NCBI GenBank assembly: GCA_004352715.1
Contig: SCFE01000005.1
Span: 263,222 to 327,221, forward strand
Length of the DNA stretch: 64,000 nt
Source: Hofstenia miamia
Taxonomy: Eukaryota > Xenacoelomorpha > Acoela
Direction of reading: 5' to 3'
Shown: positions 49,285 through 59,442 of the stretch, piece after piece
Position numbering within the stretch: position 1 is the first letter of the stretch
How the letters are laid out: each line of letters begins with the position of its first letter
Notes under the pieces: model-generated
Seen by the model: the letters and a program-made list of their open reading frames with translations, nothing else
Told to the model about the DNA's origin: nothing
Database searches by the model: none
Translations under genes and position numbers: made by a program

Positions 49285-51021
49285 GTGAACTATGAAATTA
49301 CACTAAGGACGGTGCAAGAAAAGATATATTGTATTCTGCTTAACAGATTGGAAAAAATACTTCTAGAGAAACACGTGCTGCCACCTACTCAATTTGGCTT
49401 TAGGGCTGGTAAGTCAACTATACAGGCTATACATGTGCTGCGGCAAGCACAGGAGGCTTCTAGACTACGGAAAGAAAACCTTCTTGCGTGTTTCATTGAC
49501 CTACAAAAGGCCTTTGATTCCGTACCAAGGCCAGTAATTTGGCAGTGTCTATTAGCAATAGGCGTACCAAAACGGATAATTGCGATCATTAAGTCTTTGC
49601 ATGACACACCGATAGCACACATTCGCGGCGAACGTCCACAAGTAAGTTTTAAACTTGAGCGTGGAGTCCGACAAGGATGTGTCCTCGGCCCGTGCTTATT
49701 TAACCTCCTTTTCCACTTTCTGATCTGTGAGGGACTCCATGGAACCCCCAAAGGAATTGTTTTTAACTCTTTCTTTGGACAAGGGGAAGTGGAACTTAAG
49801 CACATAGAGTATGCTGACGATCTCTGTCTTTTCGGCCAGTCCGAGGAACAAATACAGAGCTATCTAGATGGCCTAGTTACAGTTCTAGCGCCACTAGGTA
49901 TTAATATCTCTGTACCAAAGACCAAGTGCATGTGGTTATCAAAAGCATCGGAAAGAACGTCTGATAGAGTTCATGTCTCTGGAAAGAACATTGAATTCGT
50001 ATCAGAGTTTAAGTACTTAGGCTCGATGATCAGCACTGCTGGGACAGCCCTCTCCGAAGCAAGACATCGGTGTAAAAATGTACTTGGCAAGATCATACGT
50101 TATCGGCGAGTAGCACGTCAGAATGGGCTTGGCAAAGCACTCTCCTTCTTACTCCTACGAGGCGTGATGGTACCCACACTAACGTATGCGTGTGAAACCT
50201 GGGCAGAATCTTGTAGGGAACTTGAGATGCTTGAGGCTTCCATGAATACCTGTAAAAGGGTTTTTTGTGGAGTCTCCTTATGGGAAAAGCTCACAAAGGA
50301 ACAAGTACACGGACTTATGCCTTTCCAACAAGTGCGCACTATAATAGCACGTAAGCGCTTACTTTTTGTAAGCCGGATGCTGGCGCACAGAGAAAGCATA
50401 AATAGTGGCGAGTTCCTAGAGCTTAGTATGACAAAAGCATCAATTGTTCCTGAAGGAAATGGCCACGTTGTCAGTGCACGCAAGAGTCAGTGCTGGGAGA
50501 AACGGCTTGTACTTGATGTGCAGTGGTTAATGGGTGTTACTCTGGGGGAGTCTCAACTGTTTTCCACTTTGACCACATCGTGCACTCATTCAAGAAACGC
50601 GAGAGAGGTTGTTAGCAGCCTATTAGAGTCAATCAACGGGGACTCAGCGGTGCTACGGGATAGAATTGCTGGGGCGGCTTATGCAGCAGTACCGAGGCTC
50701 ACACATGCCAGTACGAGACACCTGAGGTGCACGGAGTGTGCGCGTATGTTTTCTGCCCAAAAGGCGTTAAATCGTCATGTCAGAAATGACCATACGCAGA
50801 GCTCCACGACTATAGCGGATGCTAATTGCTGGAAGTGTGAAGCGAAGGGATGCTACAAGTCGTACAAGAGCAAAGGTTGGTACTTACGGCATATTAAGAC
50901 CTGTCACCCCAACCTTTGCAATCGAGCATTGATAGGCAACGAAGGAAGACACCAGGCTTCCGCCACCAATCTGGGGGCGTTGGAGGGGCCGGTTGCAGTC
51001 CTGCAGGAGTCTAAACTATAA
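49285..51021 (+). CDS. LINE reverse transcriptase with two C-terminal C2H2 zinc fingers (5'-truncated)
   Basis: An open frame of 578 codons without a stop. It begins at GTG after an upstream stop; there is no ATG before about residue 216, so the true N-terminus is missing and the frame starts in the RT fingers (KIYCILLNRLEKIL). Palm motifs are intact: QFGFRAGKST (36-45), CFIDLQKAFDSVPRP (69-83, catalytic Asp 72), RGVRQGCVLGPCLFN (126-140) and YADDLCLFG (176-184, Asp 178/179). A thumb-like region (YLGSMIS, 244-250; YACETW, 301-306) follows, as in endonuclease-type LINEs. The C-terminus has CTECARMFSAQKALNRHVRN with H503 (C482, C485, H498, H503) and a second finger C518, C523, H536, H541. It would copy its own RNA at a nicked target. 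The intact frame suggests a young insertion. The clade was not determined. Confidence 0.85.
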   Translation: MNYEITLRTVQEKIYCILLNRLEKILLEKHVLPPTQFGFRAGKSTIQAIHVLRQAQEASRLRKENLLACFIDLQKAFDSVPRPVIWQCLLAIGVPKRIIAIIKSLHDTPIAHIRGERPQVSFKLERGVRQGCVLGPCLFNLLFHFLICEGLHGTPKGIVFNSFFGQGEVELKHIEYADDLCLFGQSEEQIQSYLDGLVTVLAPLGINISVPKTKCMWLSKASERTSDRVHVSGKNIEFVSEFKYLGSMISTAGTALSEARHRCKNVLGKIIRYRRVARQNGLGKALSFLLLRGVMVPTLTYACETWAESCRELEMLEASMNTCKRVFCGVSLWEKLTKEQVHGLMPFQQVRTIIARKRLLFVSRMLAHRESINSGEFLELSMTKASIVPEGNGHVVSARKSQCWEKRLVLDVQWLMGVTLGESQLFSTLTTSCTHSRNAREVVSSLLESINGDSAVLRDRIAGAAYAAVPRLTHASTRHLRCTECARMFSAQKALNRHVRNDHTQSSTTIADANCWKCEAKGCYKSYKSKGWYLRHIKTCHPNLCNRALIGNEGRHQASATNLGALEGPVAVLQESKL

Positions 51022-51057
51022 AGCTCTTTGTTACTCGATTCCTAGGGCTTCAGGACC

Positions 51058-51083
51058 AGAACTGGTCGGTACCATCCAGTTCT
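51058..51083 (+). other. 3'-UTR stem-loop of the LINE
   Basis: AGAACTGG (51058-51065) pairs perfectly with CCAGTTCT (51076-51083) around a 10-nt loop, 37 nt after the stop codon. 3' hairpins of this kind are recognised by the RT in several LINE families; the role here is inference. Confidence 0.6.
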
Positions 51084-51113
51084 AAAGTTAGGACTGCGTT
51101 TGGGAGCCCCCAC

Positions 51114-54100
51114 AATATTAAGGGTAAATTCAAATAGTTTATTGGAAATTTTGTATTATCTATGAAATTAAAATGTCAGTTTGATAAATGGCTAAATTCA
51201 TTAAATTTTACAGCAACCTTTAGTTTAATTTTAGTAAAAACAAAAATGTAATTCCTCAAATTACACGAGCATAAATAAATTTGCTGTAATTGATTTATTG
51301 CCTGGTTGCTCATTAGGCTTCACAAAAATAATGGCAAATATTGAAAACTTGCAAATTAAATACCAAACTTTTAGCATTTATCATTTTGGACTTTAATCCC
51401 TGCCCTTGTGAATTTATCTTATTTATACAGAGATAGAGGCCCATTAGCGATTGGCTCTGTTTACATGATGAATATTCGGCGACTAAAAGTATGCTTCGCA
51501 ACCAATTCCAAGAATAAACAACTCTGGATTTTCTATATCAATTTTGGTCATATTCCAAACTCTATTTTGAATTAAAATGTGACCTATATAAAGCACATTA
51601 GAATAATAATGTAATTAAATATTTAATAACTTAATAAGGAAATCAAAGCTGTTAGTCTTGAAAAAACGAATTAGTCCAGAAATTTATCACAATTTATCAA
51701 ATGAAGTTTTCGACAATTTCGAATTTTATTAATTGTATGCTTTTTCATGCTGTGTTTTGTGGTACATTCTACTAAAAATAGCATGTTTATTGTTTGTAGT
51801 AAAATTATAAAACACATGACATTAAGCTACTTTACTGTTAGAGATTTAATTCATAGTTCGTTCAAACATTATAAAACGTTTAATATTTTAACTATGAAGT
51901 GGGTTCCGGTAGGTTCGGGCCTGAATATTACAAATAGGGACCTACTTCAATCTCTCATTAAGAGGGAGTCTCAATGCAATGTACATCGGTCGTGAACTGT
52001 GGAAGTGTACTCTGAAATCTTACCCTGCACAACTTTTCTACAATACAGCACAGTAAAAGTAACCTCAGACACCCTATTTCCTCTTTATGGCTTTCATTTG
52101 TTTTGTCCATACTTTCAAACAATTTTCGCAGGCTTATTAAGACATTTGGAAATGCTGGGATCTGAACACATCGATTTGTAGATATACTTCTATATTATGG
52201 AGAAAATTTGTAATAAAAAAATTCCTGCGTTTGATGTACATAAAAATGTTAATCACTTTTTAATGGAAATCTAATTTTTCAATTCTTACTATTCAGATTA
52301 TAATGCCCGCAAAAGGCCATGCCATCAACAACTAACATTGACTATTTCGTTTTCTGCAAATAGGCCACAAAATTTCCGCTCTAGCGCGCCTAAACCGGTT
52401 CGCAGCCGGATTTTAGATACGTTTATAACTTAGTAAGTCCTGAGTGTGTAGAAACATTTGTAGATACCATGACAAATTAAGTGGTCTCAACAGCATTATA
52501 CAAACAAAATAATTCCAGTAATAATCGTTTTAACTAACCTAAATGTTGTATAGTAATACTTCAAAATGTGGTATTTTTATTTTATTATGGTTTCACACAT
52601 TATATCTGTATACATGGCTATGAGGCTAAAACTAAAATCTGAAAATATTTTGTGTTTTTGTATGTTTTTTGCATTAAACGTTGATTATCGTTGACAATTT
52701 AATAGCAACATCATTAAGTGCAAAGGTCAAAATTATGTTTACATGATAACCTGATAAAAAGGAAATAATAATCGCGAAGAAATTGAATATCGGATTCCAT
52801 TCTTGTGATTCGCTCCACATTGACTGCATGCGAAATTAAATAATATTCATTGTTAAATGCAACGTTTTAAAAATTCATTATTAAAATTAAAAATGGAGTC
52901 AACGTATACGACAATACATAAAATCAATTCTATAGCATGAAGACCGTGTTTCCTTGCAACCATAATTAAAAATAAAAAATTAATTTTGACAAAAGCATTT
53001 AATTTAGCTTTCGAGAGAACCAACCGTGTTAATAATTAGGAAATCAATAAACACTGGCAATTGGATCACTTACACGATTTCTTAAATTCCACTGCAAGCG
53101 CCTGTAGCACGCTAAATTTCTAGAAATAATCAAAACTGACAGTATCATTAGAAAGTTAATGAAAAATCTTTAGGCAAAATCATAACGTGGAATCTACTTA
53201 CAAAATATCTATCTATCAGCATATGCTTCAGACTTTTAATAGTTTGTTTACTTGTTGAGAAGTTGAATTCAAGTCTAAGTTTACACCTGAATAAAAATTT
53301 AACTTAATCAATATTTAAATTCTTCCCAACAACAGTACTTTTTTAGAATATAAAAACGACATTCTTTACAAACTAGAAAATTAATTCTAATAAGAAACAT
53401 GTATACACATTATGATGTTAGCAAGCTAATAAGTATTTTGTGATTTGCTGTATAACAATACCTGTGCCTTTATAAGTTTCAGGTCATACAAAACATTTTT
53501 TAAAGGTTGGATTGTTCGTTTGAAAAAATATTTGTTCAGGATAAATTAGAACATTAATATCAGCCAAAAGCATAAAATTGAGTAAAAAAACTATGAATAC
53601 TGCTCGACTGAATAAACAACATACCGGTGCTGGCTTGAAGTTGTATATCTGAATATTTGTAATGAAAATTGATCTGATAAATAATGGCGTGATAAAGTTT
53701 AATTATTATTCCCAAATTCCCATCATAGATTCCATTTTTTGATGATTCAGGGCTTTTGAAAACATCAAAATTCCTCTTGAGCTACAAAACCCAGATAATA
53801 CAGGATGACTTTTCCTTATACACCCCAGTGTAAGATTTCTACAATTGCATGATTGTTAGCACCAAGCAGTAGAAAAAATAAAATATAAAATGTTACTGTC
53901 AGAATAATACAGTTGAAGATTTTCGAGATTATTACCTAAACTTAGTAATACAATGAAGAAAGGACCAACATAATAATTCAGACTCATATGATATACTTAA
54001 ATGATTCTTAAAATAATCAAAAGCTCATCCGCGTTTTTAAACATTGTATTAATTATAAGAACTGTTTTAAGATTTTTACTGTTTTTTATAAATTGATTTA

Positions 54101-54384
54101 GGATATTTTCTTTTACATTCGCCAATCTCAACCCTATCTCCTACATATATGTATGAATTCCATTTATAGGGGTTAACTGAACTCAAGGATTTCAAAACTT
54201 AATATTAGCAAAATCATATGACTTAAGCAATTATATATTGAATGATATAATAAAATTAAATGAAAAGCATAAATATAAAGCAAACAAACACTCTTGTTAT
54301 AAATTCAACAGGGTTTCATAACAAAGAAATTAAATCTTAGCGCAACTGGGATAAACGTTCTCTTAAAGCTTTCTTTAATTATAT
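51114..54384. other. Stretch without recognised gene
   Basis: AT-rich. A GC-richer patch at 52375-52420 (CTCTAGCGCGCC) has no partner. Confidence 0.55.
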
Positions 54385-54392
54385 GAAGCAGT
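54385..54392. repeat. Left 8-bp target-site duplication
   Basis: GAAGCAGT; perfect partner at 54558-54565. Confidence 0.92.
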
Positions 54393-54557
54393 CAGGGGTG
54401 TAGGCAGGCTTTTCTGAAAGGGGTACACCGCAGTCGTGAAACATAAAATATGAAGAACATAGGCACTAATAAATGCATTTTCCCACGTTCTACCAATGAA
54501 AACCAATTTTTAACACGTAGCGGGGGATAACCCCCTGTCTCCTTGCGTAAGCCATTG
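54393..54557. mobile_element. hAT-like MITE, 165 bp, with perfect target duplication
   Basis: The left end CAGGGGTGTAGGCAGG pairs with the reverse-complemented right end CAATGGCTTACGCAAGG. It is flanked by GAAGCAGT at 54385-54392 and 54558-54565, a perfect 8-bp duplication. The CAG-GGCGTA-type end and inner CCCCC blocks are a common hAT MITE design. No coding capacity. Confidence 0.92.
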
Positions 54558-54565
54558 GAAGCAGT
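54558..54565. repeat. Right 8-bp target-site duplication
   Basis: GAAGCAGT, perfect match to 54385-54392. Confidence 0.92.
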
Positions 54566-55282
54566 CGTAGATTAAATTTACCGTTTTGATTCAGAAAATT
54601 GCTTCTCATAGGATCAGATCTTCACTAAATCTTGGAAATTCTTGAGAACATTTTGTAAGCCATATATTGTAAGCAACTCAAGTCATTTAGCGAAAGTTTA
54701 AAATTTTCATGTTCATAGGGCAAAATTCTGCTGATAAGCTTCAATAGTAGAAAAGAAGTTTAATGTAAAAATTACGCTTGAAAATAGTCAATTAATACTT
54801 AGTTCTTCTAAACTGTTAAGACAAGACTTCTCTAAACCACTGGATCTCAATGCAATATTTATTGAATTCAGTTAGACATATAGAAGTAAAAAACTTTGAA
54901 AAATACTGAATCACACAATTGGTTTAATTTTATGGAGGTTTCTTGAGTTCAATTCCTTTACAGTAACTGCCAATTATTGAGAAAGTATAATGCTTGACAG
55001 GTGTTTCTCGGAAAATCTTGACACCTGCTGTCTGACAGTTTACTACTGTTGTAGTAAACCACCGTTTTAATGTCTGAGTATTGTAATCTTTCAAGAAATG
55101 AACTTTATAATCTAATTAAGTTAATCCTTTGCATCTGCTAGCTTTCAAATTACTATTTGAAATGACTTACATATTGTAAATATTTCAAATAATATAATAT
55201 ATTAGCATTATTGAGAAGTCTGTGCAGTTTACACAAGGCGGATGATCCGGTAAAAAATGAATGATGCGGCTAACCGCATTAA

Positions 55283-55506
55283 GGGCGTCTACACGTGCTC
55301 CGGTTTAGTAGCCGCATTATCTCGATTTAATTGCTCCTCCGGAGCAGGACTCACTCCTCCGCATCAAGATATATTAGTGATAGATGAAGAAATTGTCTAT
55401 AATTTTGTTTGCCCTTTTCAATTGTGATTGGTTTTCTACCTTGTATGTAACCAATTAGAATTCACCAAATAAATATATTTTACAAAAGCGGAGCATGTGT
55501 AAGCCC
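55283..55506. mobile_element. Candidate MITE with GGGCGTCTACACGTGCTCCG ends
   Basis: The left end GGGCGTCTACACGTGCTCCG pairs with the reverse-complemented right end GGGCTTACACATGCTCCGC. The interior has CCAAT/ATTGG words. Flanks TTAA (left) and GGATTA (right) show no certain duplication, so PIF/Harbinger-type (3-bp) or piggyBac-type (TTAA) origin cannot be separated. GC-rich flanking inverted words (GCGGCTAACCGC) suggest the true ends may lie further out. Confidence 0.45.
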
Positions 55507-55580
55507 GGATTAGTAAAATCTATAAAAACAATTTTGATTACGTGCCGTATTGGCTACTAGGCCGAATTTAGCTGCACCGC

Positions 55581-55652
55581 ATATATATATATATATATAT
55601 ACAGTTTAACATCACTATAACGTACAAAATATATATATATATATATATATAT
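55581..55652. repeat. Two TA runs with a duplicated spacer
   Basis: TA runs at 55581-55601 and 55629-55652 are each followed by a related sequence (AGTTTAACATCACTATAACG and AGTATAACATCTTTATAAAG), i.e. a 48-bp tandem duplication including the microsatellite. Confidence 0.75.
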
Positions 55653-57714
55653 AGTATAACATCTTTATAAAGTACATACAAAGAAATATAATAAAATTGC
55701 ACAGCATTAATAGTATGCATTTATCGTATATGAGTAAAACATCCAGTCATACAGTCAAAAAAGTGGATTACTTTTAGAAAATAAGCTACATTAGTTTGTA
55801 CAATTCTAGAAACCAATTTATTTGATGTTTACTAAAATATTTAAAAACAAAAACTCTATTGAAAAGTCTTTCATCAAATTTCTAACTTCTGCAAATTATA
55901 TTAGACAACCAACTTCTATGAATTTTGAAAAAAAATCATTCATGATTATTTTTAGACCTTCAAATGATAGAAAAAGTGGGCACACAAACATCAAGCTTAT
56001 TAATGTTGTCCATTTCAGTAGATTTTCATTGTAAAATTTCATTAGTTTCCATATTTGTATACTGTTTGTCGTCATATTTAGTTACGAAATCGTCATTTAA
56101 AATAAAATTTGACAACCAAAAACAAATTCTTGATTGACATTTAGTGTTAATGCATTATTTGAGGAATTATCAACTTGTTGAACAATAGTTATACTCTTCA
56201 AATCAAATGATATTTTTGTCCAAAATGTAAATCAAGGAATGCATGTTATTATAAAAATCGTTATCAAAAGATCCAAAGAATGCAAATATTGTTCTAAATC
56301 TAAGCATTTTGCTCAGTTTTGGCAACAAGTACAAGCAACTATATTATGCTAAATTTTTTACAATAGGCATGACGCATTCTATTCAAAGAGACTTCGCAGT
56401 CCTTGACCCTAGCAAAATAGGTATTTACTTCTAAAGCTTTCAGCTACAAGAAGCCTAAGGATTCTACAAATACCTAATATTAAGTTGCTTTCTAGAAGAA
56501 AAAATATCCCGCGAAATTCAGCTTGTTTTCACTGTTTTAACTAATATGCATTTAAATTTTACGAAACATTTATATCAGAAATAGTCACTTCAGCTTTGGC
56601 AATAACTATCAATCTTATAGAGCTTAAACAATATAATTATTGAAGAATCAAATAACATTTAAATTTTGAGATAAGCATATGATTAAAAAATTTCATGATT
56701 TTATCTTGGAAAATTCTTTTTAGTTGGTGCATTTCAATATTCTCTTTATGAAAACTGGTATCCTAAATTTGAATACTTAAAACCTTTTGGTTGCCAATTC
56801 AATTTTTAACTAAAAAGAGAATCTAAAAAATTTTTATGGCAAACCCAGTTAAGCTATCATTACAATTAATGATTCAACTTAGAAACATATAGATAAAATT
56901 AGGTATATAAGACCAACTTTTTATAGACAGTAAAGAATTACATTAATATATGCAATTTTTTAAGTTTTGTGAAGAACTTTTCAGGATTTTTATTTAAATA
57001 CATATACATAGGGCTGTCACTTTGATAAAATATTATGATGTCATGTGATGTCATATTGTTGAAAATTTTTTTGTCATGTTTTATTTAAGAACTAAAAAGT
57101 AATCTTAGTTTCCAAAATATCATACAAATTTAAATTCTTGTTAGTCTCTGAATTACTTTTAGAACACTATTAAATGTCTGAAAATTTTTATATCTTTTTA
57201 CACAATGCATCTAATTTAAATTTTTAAATTTTTAAATTTCATAATTGAAAACAGTGGTTTCCTAAAAATCAAATAAGATTACTGTTAAGCGTGGAGTTAA
57301 TTGTGCAAATAGATGTAAAATAGAGAATATTAGGTTTAAAATTCCAAGAAAATTTTTATTTTATCAAGTGGAATTTTCAGTTTTGCTTTAAAATTCCGTT
57401 GTGGTTCAGTAATAATAGAATCTGTGTTTTTGGATCTTGATGCATAAAAGTAACATTACTTTTTCTTCTAAATACCAAGCCTTTTTTTTCTGCAAGCAGT
57501 TTATCAAGCCGAAATGTTTTCAATTTATCTTAAATCGTTTAATTAATCAAGATATGTAAAATGTGAATTACTAACTAAAATGAAAAATAATGATTGTAAA
57601 ATAAATATTATATAAACTAAGACCCCTTCATTAAATTTTAGGTTACTATTTTTCAATTTAAGAATGTATTAAGATTTATATGAATGTCATTTTGATATCA
57701 ACACATTAATAGCT

Positions 57715-57717
<3 letters not shown>
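55653..57717. other. Stretch without recognised gene
   Basis: AT-rich; TGATGTCATGTGATGTCATA near 57039 is a small local repeat. Confidence 0.55.

Positions 57718-57719
<2 letters not shown>

Positions 57720-57748
<29 letters not shown>
57720..57748. repeat. (TA)n microsatellite
   Basis: Uninterrupted TA run. Confidence 0.95.
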
Positions 57749-57750
<2 letters not shown>

Positions 57751-58522
57751 CAAAGAAAAACTTGAATTAATTTACATTAACTATAAATGTATGCGACTGT
57801 CTTTCGTATTATTTATAATCAAGGAAGTGTCATTGACGAAGACCAGATTCTCTTCCAGGAAATATTTAAAACATTCACATTGACAAACATCTCGTGTAGT
57901 AAAGTTAAATGGATCCAAAATTTAAAGTACGTCGCCATTCGTAAATTGCGCTAATCTGTTACTTTACTTCAAACTATAGTAAAAAAAGTTAAAAAATGAA
58001 TAATATATCAATCCACTGCCATTAGCTTTGAAAGGTATATCATTTAATAAATTTTATCCCGATTATTACTAAGAATGTTCCTTCATCTCAACATGCCCTT
58101 ACACATAAAACGAATGTTGGACACATTCGCTTTATGCACTGATTTTCAAAAGCAATTGAAGAATTTAAATTATTGACTTGGTACAATATAACTTTCCTAG
58201 AGATCTTGTGAAATTTTTTTCTTTCATATGAACGAAAACAATTGCAATAAGTGCTGCATTTTTACAAGTGATGTGTTTGAGGGCTTAGTTGTTGCCCTGT
58301 TTTATATTTTCTCATCAAATTCAATGATCAGAATATATGTAACATCTAGGATGTGTTTGCAAAGTTTATCAGGGAATAATTACTTCCCCAATAAGCCCTT
58401 TCTACAAAATAGAAAAACACTTGCAAGAAACCTAAGTTATTATTTCAAAATTCATTATGATTAGAGAGGACAACAATGTCTACTTCTACCTGTGCTGTTA
58501 ACAGCAGATACTGTTAATTGTA
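57749..58522. other. Stretch without recognised gene
   Basis: AT-rich, short frames only. Confidence 0.55.
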
Positions 58523-58790
58523 ACAGCATCATGTCGCTGGTTAAGATGAAATAAGACGTAAGTCCCAATTCCAAAATATGGAGAAAAATCATTTTCAAAA
58601 ATATTTCACAATGAAATATTTCACAAATTTTCTGATTTTTGGTTGGCTGATTTTAAACAGTCCAATATATTTGAAATATGACATTGCAAGATTGAAGTAT
58701 ATATAAACAAAAGTCTAAATTGCCAATAAAACACATTTTGAAAATTTGGCACTTACGTCTATATGCATCTTAACCAGCGATATGTGCTGT
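58523..58790. mobile_element. MITE with about 34-bp inverted repeats and TA flanks
   Basis: The left arm ACAGCATCATGTCGCTGGTT continues AAGATG...GACGTAAGT; the reverse-complemented right arm is ACAGCACATATCGCTGGTTA continuing AGATG...GACGTAAGTGCC. TA dinucleotides sit directly outside (58521-58522 and 58791-58792), as expected for Tc1/mariner-type insertion. The interior has no ORF. Confidence 0.75.
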
Positions 58791-58792
58791 TA

Positions 58793-59067
58793 ACAGCTAA
58801 TCAAATTGGTTTCAACTACAAGAGCTTTATGCTACATTTTGCTATTTTAGGCATATTATAATTGTTCTGTGAGTTTATTTAAGTTTGCGCATTATAGTTA
58901 AAGAGGTAGTTTTAATTTTGCAACCAGTAACAACAGCAAAAAGTAAAAAAAGGGTGGGACATTTTCATTAGACTTAACCTCATTTGTTTTAATAGTTTAT
59001 TGTAATTTTATGTTTTTTTATTTTTAGAATAGCATAATCTTAGCTATTTACTATTTACTAAATGTGT
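58793..59067. other. Short stretch without recognised feature
   Basis: AT-rich spacer between two MITEs. Confidence 0.6.
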
Positions 59068-59075
59068 GCATAAGT

Positions 59076-59434
59076 TAGGCTCTCGCGAATCAACACATTT
59101 ATCTGAACTTTGAGTGTATTTTTTTTTCAAATCCCAATTTGAATCTTACTGTATTAATTCTATTAATAACAAATGAAATACAAAATTGAAAATTCATTGA
59201 ATTTTCTTAACCCAAATTAAGAATTCGAATTTTAATTGGCGCAAGTCAAAAGCAGAAACTTGTTCACGAACACATCTGAAAATACATTGGACACATTTGA
59301 ATAATACGTAAACAAAGAAATACATCTAAATAACATTCGTAAAAATTCGAATATAAAATATTTTTTGAATTCGAATCTACCTTTGAATCCGAATCCGAAA
59401 TCTGAATCGAAGTGATAAGATTCGTAGGACCCTA
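59076..59434. mobile_element. hAT-like MITE with TAGG...CCTA ends, 359 bp
   Basis: The left end TAGGCTCTCGCGAATCAACA pairs with the reverse-complemented right end TAGGGTCCTACGAATCTTAT. The octamers GCATAAGT (59068-59075) and GTATAAAT (59435-59442) match at 6 of 8 positions, both mismatches being transitions. Repeated GAATTCGAAT and GAATCCGAATC words fill the subterminal regions. TAGGGT ends with 8-bp duplications occur in part of the hAT superfamily. Confidence 0.65.
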
Positions 59435-59442
59435 GTATAAAT

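Larger units (their letters stand above)
49280..51113 (+). mobile_element. 5'-truncated non-LTR retrotransposon (LINE)
   Basis: A sharp rise in GC content (about 45-48% by eye against about 30%) marks an inserted element. It begins inside the RT domain, with no endonuclease or ORF1, and ends about 90 bp after the stop in GGGAGCCCCCAC. A stem-loop lies in the 3' region. The 5' truncation is usual for target-primed reverse transcription. No poly-A tail and no clear target duplication could be identified, so the exact ends are uncertain. Confidence 0.85.

Noticed and set aside
49389-50483. Long minus-strand frames (138 and 121 codons)
   Set aside because: They are antisense shadows of the LINE RT frame.
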